From assembly GCA_034437315.1 (NCBI GenBank), contig DAOTUC010000079.1, positions 1 to 7,751 of the forward strand: a stretch of 7,751 nt of DNA, given 5' to 3'. A program made the position numbers and the translations under genes. Positions 1 to 6,665 of the stretch are shown one piece after another. The notes beneath the pieces were generated by a model. It made no database searches, was not told where the DNA came from, and was given only the letters and a program-made list of their open reading frames with translations. Origin of the DNA: DSAR01 sp034437315. Its GTDB lineage: Bacteria; Chloroflexota; Anaerolineae; B4-G1. Within the stretch, counting starts at the first letter, position 1; each line of letters opens with the position of its first letter.

Positions 1-1008
<1,008 letters not shown>

Positions 1009-1075
1009 GTGGTGCGGAGAACTTGAAGTTTTCGTGTTCAATTGTATATTAACAACTTATAAATGATCAAGAGGT
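1009..1075 (+). other. 23S-5S intergenic spacer
   Basis: This is an AT-rich spacer of about 67 nt between the 23S and 5S genes. No tRNA cloverleaf is present. Its last few bases (1072-1075) extend the 5S terminal stem: bases 1072-1082 pair perfectly with 1189-1199, giving an 11-bp helix that probably forms the precursor processing stem. Confidence 0.8.
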
Positions 1076-1196
<121 letters not shown>

Positions 1197-1244
1197 CCTT
1201 TTTGCTTTATTAAGTTGTCGTTGTCATTCAATCGTGTTATTCGT

Positions 1245-1282
1245 AAACCCAGCGCCCCACACTGTGGGGCGCTGGGTTTTTT
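1245..1282 (+). terminator. Rho-independent terminator of the rRNA operon
   Basis: A perfect 16-bp inverted repeat (1245-1260 AAACCCAGCGCCCCAC with 1264-1279) has a 3-nt loop ACT and is followed by a run of six T (1277-1282, partly shared with the stem base). This is a textbook intrinsic terminator on the + strand, about 50 nt after the 5S gene. On the - strand the stem is followed only by TTTACGAATAAC, so it should work less well for the convergent gene whose stop codon lies 22 nt beyond the T run. It may still serve as a weak bidirectional terminator. Confidence 0.92.
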
Positions 1283-1303
1283 ATTGCATACTGCCTCTTA
1301 CAT

Positions 1304-2104
1304 TTACATACCGCTGCCTAACTTGGCTAATTTTTCCATTTTTCGGTATTTGGACAGACTGTGTGAGTCGTGTGCGCCGATTATTCTTACCTCATCCCCA
1401 TGTTCACGGATTAACGTCCTCAACCGGGGGACGTGTTCGCCGATCAATTGACGCACGAGCCAATTGGGCGTCCCGTCGGATAGGCGATAGGGATCGGCGG
1501 CTGGATAGAAACGGGAGACGGCGTCTCCACAATGGAACAACCATCCGCCGGGGGTCTTGATCGCCACGCCGCAATGTCCTGGCGTATGGCCTGGCAATGG
1601 AATCATTCGAACTTCTGGTTGTAATCCCTCTTGTACCTGAAAGCTGTCGAAATCAAACCATTTCTCGCCGTCATTTTCGTGGACGATCCAATGGGGCCCG
1701 TGTGACCAGTGATCGGTGATGTAACCTCTAGTCATCAGCCCACGCTTCCGCATGGCGATCTCGTACTCTGGACGGAAGATGTGCACTTGGGCGTCTGGGA
1801 AGTCTGATAACCCGCTGGCGTGATCTAGATGTAGGTGTGTCATTACGATGTGTTTGACGTCCGCCACCCGGTATCCCAGCCGTATAATCTGGCGGGCTGC
1901 TGTCTCTTCCAGGTCGCGCGGCATACATACCAATTGTGTAAATAGGTGCATAAACCATGTGGGTGTTGTGTAGTCTTTGACGCCTATTCCAGTATCGACC
2001 AGTAGAAGGCCATCGTTCGTCTCGAGCAACAAGCAATAGATCACGCCCCGTATCAAGTGAAAATATAGGAACATCGTCCCGCAATTTAAATGGTACAATC
2101 GCAT
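1304..2104 (-). CDS. Metallo-beta-lactamase-fold hydrolase, N-acyl homoserine lactonase-like
   Basis: This 266-residue protein has the complete metal-binding set of the metallo-beta-lactamase superfamily. HLHLDH is at residues 90-95 (ligands H90, H92, D94, H95). The next ligand is H173 in PGHTPGH, then D194 in HCGDAV (bridging Asp), then H245 in GAHD. The start MRLYHLNCGT followed by GLLLVDTG (residues 32-39), and the overall length, fit the N-acyl homoserine lactonase branch, which opens lactone rings of acylated signals. Related subgroups hydrolyse other esters, lactones or thioesters, so the substrate cannot be assigned. No signal peptide or membrane segment is seen, so it should be cytoplasmic. 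The ATG start is supported by AAAGG at 2111-2115 with a 6-nt spacer. It is the last gene of the - strand run, 102 nt after the binding-protein gene, and converges on the rRNA operon. The upstream gap has only a poor promoter-like pair (TTTTTT, 17 nt, TATGAG). Confidence 0.88.
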   Translation of the reverse strand: MRLYHLNCGTMFLYFHLIRGVIYCLLLETNDGLLLVDTGIGVKDYTTPTWFMHLFTQLVCMPRDLEETAARQIIRLGYRVADVKHIVMTHLHLDHASGLSDFPDAQVHIFRPEYEIAMRKRGLMTRGYITDHWSHGPHWIVHENDGEKWFDFDSFQVQEGLQPEVRMIPLPGHTPGHCGVAIKTPGGWLFHCGDAVSRFYPAADPYRLSDGTPNWLVRQLIGEHVPRLRTLIREHGDEVRIIGAHDSHSLSKYRKMEKLAKLGSGM

Positions 2105-2206
2105 ATCTGACCTTTCAATTTCTCATAGGATTTGTGAGTTTCTTAAAAAATCGGGGTGAGGGAAGGAATGGGGTGTGGTATTTTCGCGCTTTGAAGGCCG
2201 GGTGAA
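2105..2206 (-). other. Intergenic gap upstream of the metallo-hydrolase
   Basis: These 102 nt separate the binding-protein stop from the hydrolase start. They hold the hydrolase ribosome binding site (AAAGG, 2111-2115) and a run of six T on the - strand (2145-2150). I see no convincing hairpin before that T run, so I do not call a terminator. The best -35/-10 match is weak. Confidence 0.5.
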
Positions 2207-3334
2207 TTATTTTTCGATCCAATAAATTGGCGCGTCTCGTTGACGACAGACGCCATCGTTCATCTCGAAGATGATTGACCCTAATCTTCCTTCTCGCTTG
2301 ATGGTATGTAGCGCCGCCGATACGCCTGCGCGCGTCGGCGCGCCGTGAGCGGCGATGTCCTGTGCTAATGCTTCCAGTAGAATCCAGGTCGCTTCGTAGG
2401 CCGGGAGGGCGAGCGGCCCGGGCGGGACGCCATTGGAGATTGTCTGGTAGGCCTCGGCGAAAGATTGTCCGCCCAGTGTCTCGTTCAGCCGGGGCCATGG
2501 CGTGAGGTAGATCGCTCCCCGGGCCGCCTCGCCGGCTATGGCGGCGAAAGCGTCTGCTGCCATATCTGGCCCACCTACGAAGTCGCCTGTCCAGCCGGCA
2601 GCTCGCAACGCTGCGATAGTCTCCCCCGCTGTCACCGGGTCGGCGTCGCAGAACACGACGTCGACCCGGGCGTCCAAAATCGCTGTCGCTGTTGGATGTG
2701 TTTCACTTGCACCGATACCCTCTACCAAGATGACCGGCGCTATGCGCACATCCCTTTCCGTCGCTCGGCGTTTCAGCGCGTCGCCCAGTTGACCGCCTTC
2801 GGTCGCCAACGCCGCCTGGTCTACCGCCAATGTCTCCAGATGGTCGAGCCAACTGCTCGCCATTACATCGGCGGAAGGCCCCAGATGGCAAACGAGTGGG
2901 GCGTCGGGTAAATCTCCCAGGGCGACCGGCGCCGCCAAGGGGATGCCGGCCTCGCTGTAGAGCCTGGCGGCGGTCGCCGTCGTCGTCTCGCGGAAATGCC
3001 CGAGCGCGGCGACGACGGCGTCATCGACGGTCAATTTCCGCGCTTGTGTTATCGCCATCTCCGGATCCGCGCCATCGTCGTAGGCTACTAGCTCGACAGC
3101 GTACCCACCTACTCCACCGACGGCGTTGATCTCTCGTATTGCCATGCGCGCCGCGTAGATCACGTCGTATCCCACGTAGCGATAGCGGCCCTCGAAAGGG
3201 GCTACCAGTCCGATCTTGATCGTCGGGCGCACGGCGCAAGGAAACTGACAGGCGGTCAATAGAAACACAAAGCACGTGATGCGTAAAACGTGATGGGTAA
3301 TGCGTAATGGGGCGTTTAAGCTATCGCGTGGCAT
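2207..3334 (-). CDS. Substrate-binding lipoprotein, branched-chain amino acid ABC transporter type
   Basis: This 375-residue protein belongs to the type I periplasmic binding proteins of the LivJ/Leu-Ile-Val class (Peripla_BP_6). A hydrophobic stretch at about 21-28 ends in the lipobox LTAC (residues 26-29), so C29 should be lipidated and the protein tethered outside the membrane. The mature part opens IKIGLVAPFEG (39-49), followed by the family pattern AARMAIREINAVGG (61-74), DDGADPEMAI near 86-95, and ALGHFRETTTATAARLYSEA (110-129), the usual ligand-loop segment. The second lobe includes VDVVFCDADP (224-233) and the YEATWILLEAL stretch (313-323). No permease or ATPase gene lies beside it, so it is an orphan; it might serve a distant transporter or act as a sensor. 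The ATG start lacks a good ribosome binding site. It is preferred because no better start precedes the hydrophobic core. Its N-region is encoded by a degenerate heptad repeat (3274-3308). Ligand unknown. Confidence 0.88.
   Translation of the reverse strand: MPRDSLNAPLRITHHVLRITCFVFLLTACQFPCAVRPTIKIGLVAPFEGRYRYVGYDVIYAARMAIREINAVGGVGGYAVELVAYDDGADPEMAITQARKLTVDDAVVAALGHFRETTTATAARLYSEAGIPLAAPVALGDLPDAPLVCHLGPSADVMASSWLDHLETLAVDQAALATEGGQLGDALKRRATERDVRIAPVILVEGIGASETHPTATAILDARVDVVFCDADPVTAGETIAALRAAGWTGDFVGGPDMAADAFAAIAGEAARGAIYLTPWPRLNETLGGQSFAEAYQTISNGVPPGPLALPAYEATWILLEALAQDIAAHGAPTRAGVSAALHTIKREGRLGSIIFEMNDGVCRQRDAPIYWIEK
3274..3308 (-). repeat. Degenerate 7-bp tandem repeat, five units
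   Basis: On the + strand the units are ACGTGAT, GCGTAAA, ACGTGAT, GGGTAAT and GCGTAAT; on the - strand they read ATTACGC, ATTACCC, ATCACGT, TTTACGC, ATCACGT. Two units are identical and the rest differ at one to three positions. The repeat falls inside the signal-peptide coding region of the binding lipoprotein and encodes LRITHHVLRIT (residues 10-20). The 7-nt period gives a 7-residue protein repeat every 21 nt. Confidence 0.75.
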
Positions 3335-3409
3335 CCGTCGTATGTATCCCGTGTCTCATTTTGACAGTTCTAATCGGAAGTCTCCAGTAACTTATGTGTG
3401 GGGAGGCTA

Positions 3410-4585
3410 TCAAGGCGCTTGCCCGCCGCACATAGCGTAGTTGCTGTTGTGTTCTTCCTGTGTCTCCGCGAAGAGGTGGCTGCCGTCTTCTTTGGTGCAA
3501 TCGGCGAGGAAATAGTAGTATGCGGTCTCGGCGGGATAAGCGGTCGACCGGATGGAAGCCAGCCCTGGGCTACAGATTGGCCCGGGCGGCAATCCTAAGT
3601 TCTGATAGGTGTTGTAAGGGGATTCGAAATTTGTCGCTTCTAGGGTGAACGGAGGCCACCAGTTGCCTGGCGCGCCCATGGCATATTGGACAGTAGGGCA
3701 AGCGCCTAGAAACCAGCCGTCTCGCACTCGGTTGTGATAGACGCTGGCGATGGTCGGGCGCTCCTCTTCCAGCACCGCTTCGCGTTCCACGATGCTAGCC
3801 AGCGTGACCAATTGGTAGACGTTCAGCCCGCGATTGGCCGCCGCCGAGCGCATATCCAACGTCACGCGCTCGTCAAAGGTGTCCAACATCCGGGAGATCA
3901 GATCGAAGGCGGCGGCCTCTTCCGGCAGGCGATAGGTCTCTGGGAAGAGGAAGCCTTCTAAGGTTGCATCGGAGGGTAGATCGGCGAGAAGATCGTGGCC
4001 CAGCCCGGCGTTGCGCCAGCCGGTGGTCGCCAACGCCAGGAACTCGTCGGCCGGGATGGTGGTTTGATTTGCCACTGCGTTAGCGATTTGTTCTAACCGC
4101 ATCCCTTCCTGGATGGTGACTATCTGTTCGTTGCGCGTTCCTTTCTGGAGGGCCTGGGCTATCTCAGGGATGGTCATTGTCTGGCGCAGGGTGAACTCCC
4201 CGGCCTCAATGCTGGCGTCCATCCTGTGGTACTGGACGTAGCGCCGGAACAGCTCGGCGTCGGAGATCAGGTCGGCTTCGCGTAAGCGTTTGCCGATCTC
4301 GGCCGGCGTCTCCCCGGGCTGGATGGTGAAGGTCATTGGCGTGTCGTCGCTTCCAGCGGGCTGTGTTAACTCATTAGCCTTGGTCTCTAGATAAGCGCCG
4401 ATGAGCACATCGTTCGAGCCTGATATGCTCTCCAGAGAGATTTCTCTCTCTCCGCCCGGCCCGTCGCCGATGAATGCGCGGATGCTGAGATAGGCGAACG
4501 CCAGGGCGACCATAGCTCCGGCGAAAACCATGATCCGCGCGCCTAATTTGACGTATTTTGAAATAGTTTCGAGTTCTATATCCAT
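3410..4585 (-). CDS. mltG: Endolytic murein transglycosylase MltG
   Basis: This 391-residue protein is an MltG/YceG family enzyme that cleaves nascent peptidoglycan glycan strands at the outer face of the membrane and is thought to set where chain growth ends. A single membrane segment lies at about 17-37, with a short cytoplasmic N-terminus. A LysM-like part covers about 85-155 (TIQPGETPAEIGKRL at 87-101). The catalytic domain carries LEGFLFPETY (209-218), ASIVERE (263-269) with the likely catalytic Glu E267, SVYHNR (281-286), SPYNTY (322-327) and GLPPGPICSPG (331-341). It ends in the typical HLFAETQEEHN (370-380). Length is slightly above the E. coli protein, mainly from a polar linker at about 40-80. 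The ATG start has AGGAA at 4591-4595, 5 nt upstream. It follows ruvX by 50 nt, a pairing also known in Firmicutes. All key motifs are intact. Confidence 0.96.
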   Translation of the reverse strand: MDIELETISKYVKLGARIMVFAGAMVALAFAYLSIRAFIGDGPGGEREISLESISGSNDVLIGAYLETKANELTQPAGSDDTPMTFTIQPGETPAEIGKRLREADLISDAELFRRYVQYHRMDASIEAGEFTLRQTMTIPEIAQALQKGTRNEQIVTIQEGMRLEQIANAVANQTTIPADEFLALATTGWRNAGLGHDLLADLPSDATLEGFLFPETYRLPEEAAAFDLISRMLDTFDERVTLDMRSAAANRGLNVYQLVTLASIVEREAVLEEERPTIASVYHNRVRDGWFLGACPTVQYAMGAPGNWWPPFTLEATNFESPYNTYQNLGLPPGPICSPGLASIRSTAYPAETAYYYFLADCTKEDGSHLFAETQEEHNSNYAMCGGQAP

Positions 4586-4613
4586 AGGTGTTCCTGTGTA
4601 TATGTGTCGGTAA

Positions 4614-4645
4614 ACCGGTCTACCGGTCTACCAATCTATCGGCCT
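4614..4645 (-). repeat. 8-bp tandem repeat over the ruvX stop codon
   Basis: On the + strand ACCGGTCT occurs twice exactly (4614-4621, 4622-4629), followed by ACCAATCT (4630-4637) and ATCGGCCT (4638-4645), each matching the unit at six of eight positions. The last unit encodes the final Gly-Arg of RuvX and the first base of its TAG stop, so the array starts in the gene's tail and fills much of the gap to mltG. The exact units contain the palindrome ACCGGT. Confidence 0.65.
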
Positions 4646-5070
4646 GTCAGGTAGCTTTGCAGGATCACGGCGGCGGCGATGGCGTCGATCTGGCCATTGG
4701 AACGGGCGCGGCGGCGCTCTTTCTCGCTGTATTGCTGGCGCATAATTTCCTTTGCCTCGGCCGTTGTATACCGCTCGTCCCACATCACCACATTCACGGG
4801 TTGACCATGGGCCGCCAGGTGCTCTGTTAACGCTTCCACGTAACCGGCTACTCGCCGCGCCTGTGGCCCCTCTGAGCCGTCCAGGCTGACCGGATGCCCC
4901 GCCACGATCAACCTCACCTGGTATTCCTTGACCAAGGCCGCGATGGCTGCGAAATCCTCTGGTTTCGAGCGGCGGTCCAGGGCTTGCAGCGGTCGGACGA
5001 CGATGCCCAGCGGGTCGCTGAGGGCGACGCCCACCCACCGGTCGCCTACGTCCAGTCCCATCATGCGCAC
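4636..5070 (-). CDS. ruvX: Putative Holliday junction resolvase RuvX (YqgF)
   Basis: This 144-residue protein has the full length and motif order of the RNase H-like RuvX/YqgF family. The family has been linked to Holliday junction cleavage and to 16S rRNA 5' maturation. Seen here: GLDVGDRWVGVALSD (residues 5-19) with the acidic residue D7; IVAGHPVSLDGSEGPQA (55-71), where the family usually has G-L-P-L/K then an Asn- or Ser-rich loop; WDERYTTAEA (97-106) with D98 and E99; and IDAIAAAVILQSYL (128-141) with D129. The start is GTG: GGAGAT at 5077-5082 lies 8 nt upstream of it, while the ATG two codons later would be 14 nt away. It begins 13 nt after the preceding stop, so coupling is likely. 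mltG follows 50 nt downstream. The protein is cytoplasmic. Confidence 0.95.
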   Translation of the reverse strand: MRMMGLDVGDRWVGVALSDPLGIVVRPLQALDRRSKPEDFAAIAALVKEYQVRLIVAGHPVSLDGSEGPQARRVAGYVEALTEHLAAHGQPVNVVMWDERYTTAEAKEIMRQQYSEKERRRARSNGQIDAIAAAVILQSYLTGR

Positions 5071-5076
5071 GTCTTG

Positions 5077-5082
5077 ATCTCC
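5077..5082 (-). promoter_or_regulatory. Ribosome binding site fixing the GTG start of ruvX
   Basis: GGAGAT on the - strand lies 8 nt before the GTG at 5068-5070. It sits immediately downstream of the TGA stop (5084-5086) of the preceding gene, so ribosomes finishing that gene end on this site. The spacing favours GTG over the ATGs at 5062-5064 and 5059-5061. Confidence 0.75.
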
Positions 5083-5083
5083 A

Positions 5084-6655
5084 TCACGGCAGCGCCAGCG
5101 CTTGTTCAGTCACGGGCGCCTGTTCCTTGGGCGCGACTTGTATATCAATCCGTAAAGGCAGAATCGGCATACGATCGAGCCACGCCAACCGGCCTGACCA
5201 GCGGGGCCAGAGTGTCAATTGCGGATCCCTGGCCAATGGGAACTCGTCGATCAGGCGCTTGCGCGCTACATCTACCGGTTGCCCTTTGACCAATTCCATT
5301 GCCTCGTCGGTATTCAGGGAGATTGCGGCGTAACCGCTGGCGGTGACGAAGAATGTGAACTCGCCTGGCCCCACGCCCTCTTCCGCCATCTCACCCAATT
5401 TGAAACGGGCGTCAATCAGTTTGTACGCTGGCGGCAAACGACGTGAAAGTTGCGCGTATGCTACGTTCTTCGCGTTGTCCACGTCCACGGCCCACCCGCT
5501 GACCAGTATCTCCATATCCAGACCTACCGTCTCGGCCTGTTCGGTGAGGAAGCGGTTGTACGACTCCTTGGGCATAGCCTCAATGCGCATCGATTCGCGC
5601 AAAAGGATCTCCGTCGTTCCCAACATTTGTTCCATCTCGACGTAGGCCTGGTCGAATAAGCGGTCGATCAGCAAGCGGCGCACCCGGTCATAATCATCCT
5701 GGATGACCACGCGCATCTCCTGCGCCTCAGCGCCGCGGGTTGGTTCTGGATTGATGACTCGCACGGCCGAACCCGCTGCGCCCTCGACGCGGTTGATCTG
5801 GAATGCCCCTACGTTGCCCACGCCTTCTTGCAGACCTTCGACATGCACGGTCGCTTGCCCGCCGGCCGGCACGGTTACATCGGCCGTCGTGCGGAAACGG
5901 AAGGGATAGCTGGTTGAGGATGTACGCACCACTGTCCCAGATCGTACGGTGTAAGGCTGTGGCAGTAGATTGGTGAATAATACGGTCCCTGTCGCTTGAC
6001 CTGCGATCACGTCCATCAGGCCGGTCGTCTCCACCTCGGCGTAATCGGAGACCTCCACACCCAGGCGGCGCGCGGGGATGAGTCCCAACTGGTTGTTCAC
6101 CGATTCGATGTCTAGATCCACCGACACCGGCACAATGGTCGAAAATTCCTCGCCGGCTGGCGTTAGTGTCACGCTCGCAGTCGGTACAATGGTATAGGCG
6201 CTGGCGGCGAGAATGGTTAACACCAGGATAAAGATGAGGAAACGGAATCCTAATTTCAGCCAATCGACCCACCGGGGCAGTGGACGCATAGCCCGTGGTT
6301 GGATCTTTATTTCCTCGTCCCACCAATGGCGGGGCGGCGGTTCGACCTTGTTCGGCGATTCTCCCCGCCACACAGGGTTCTTTTGCGCCCGTTCGACGCT
6401 CGAAAAGACGGGAAATCCGCACCCACGGGCTAACTGGCGACGCGCCGGATCGGGCGACACAATCGCCGCCTCCATCTGATGCCGTTCCGCCTCGCGCCGG
6501 AGGAGGTCGAAATCGACCGGGTTGGACAGGAAGCGCATCTCCCACGGCACTTGCAGAATCACCCTTCCCCGGCCTAACAACCGCAACCGGTGCCGGATCG
6601 AGGCGAAGTCATCCTGGGGTTGGAGCTCAATGACCGAGCCAGTTCCTAGATTCAT
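5084..6655 (-). CDS. Membrane-anchored protein with baseplate J-like extracellular domain
   Basis: This 523-residue protein has one membrane segment (about 134-157). The cytoplasmic N-terminal region (about 8-92) alternates predicted strands and helices: VIELQPQDDFASIRHRL (8-24), RVILQVPW (31-38), AAIVSPDPARRQLARGCGFP (63-82). It resembles an alpha/beta domain I associate with Chloroflexota membrane proteins. A Pro-, Trp- and Arg-rich linker follows (93-133). Outside lies a beta-rich part with ATGTVLFTNLLPQPYTVRSG (221-240), TTADVTVPAGGQATVHVEG (256-274) and VGAFQINRVEG (282-292). This matches the baseplate J/gp47-like pattern, named after a phage tail family. The C-terminal 200 residues are unassigned. 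No phage genes are near, so a tail role is unlikely; a cell-envelope role is an inference from its link to mltG. It starts 10 nt after the alaS stop without a recognisable Shine-Dalgarno sequence, which suggests translational coupling. Function unknown. Confidence 0.85.
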   Translation of the reverse strand: MNLGTGSVIELQPQDDFASIRHRLRLLGRGRVILQVPWEMRFLSNPVDFDLLRREAERHQMEAAIVSPDPARRQLARGCGFPVFSSVERAQKNPVWRGESPNKVEPPPRHWWDEEIKIQPRAMRPLPRWVDWLKLGFRFLIFILVLTILAASAYTIVPTASVTLTPAGEEFSTIVPVSVDLDIESVNNQLGLIPARRLGVEVSDYAEVETTGLMDVIAGQATGTVLFTNLLPQPYTVRSGTVVRTSSTSYPFRFRTTADVTVPAGGQATVHVEGLQEGVGNVGAFQINRVEGAAGSAVRVINPEPTRGAEAQEMRVVIQDDYDRVRRLLIDRLFDQAYVEMEQMLGTTEILLRESMRIEAMPKESYNRFLTEQAETVGLDMEILVSGWAVDVDNAKNVAYAQLSRRLPPAYKLIDARFKLGEMAEEGVGPGEFTFFVTASGYAAISLNTDEAMELVKGQPVDVARKRLIDEFPLARDPQLTLWPRWSGRLAWLDRMPILPLRIDIQVAPKEQAPVTEQALALP

Positions 6656-6665
6656 CGCTTGTCGC

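Noticed and set aside
1009..1075. tRNA gene in the 23S-5S spacer
   Set aside because: The spacer is too short and AT-rich, and no cloverleaf or TTCRANY-type T-loop could be found.
2105..2206. Intrinsic terminator after the binding-protein gene
   Set aside because: There is a run of six T on the - strand, but no convincing GC-rich hairpin directly before it.
3274..3308. CRISPR array
   Set aside because: Units are 7 bp with no spacers and no cas genes are present; it is a simple tandem repeat.
5727..6545. - strand frame of 272 codons inside the baseplate J-like gene
   Set aside because: It is a shifted frame of a gene with clear domain content; its translation is Arg- and Gly-rich without any family pattern.
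5084..6655. Prophage or contractile-tail remnant
   Set aside because: Only the baseplate J-like domain recalls phage. It is fused to a membrane segment, and the neighbours are core bacterial genes with no capsid, tail, integrase or lysis genes.
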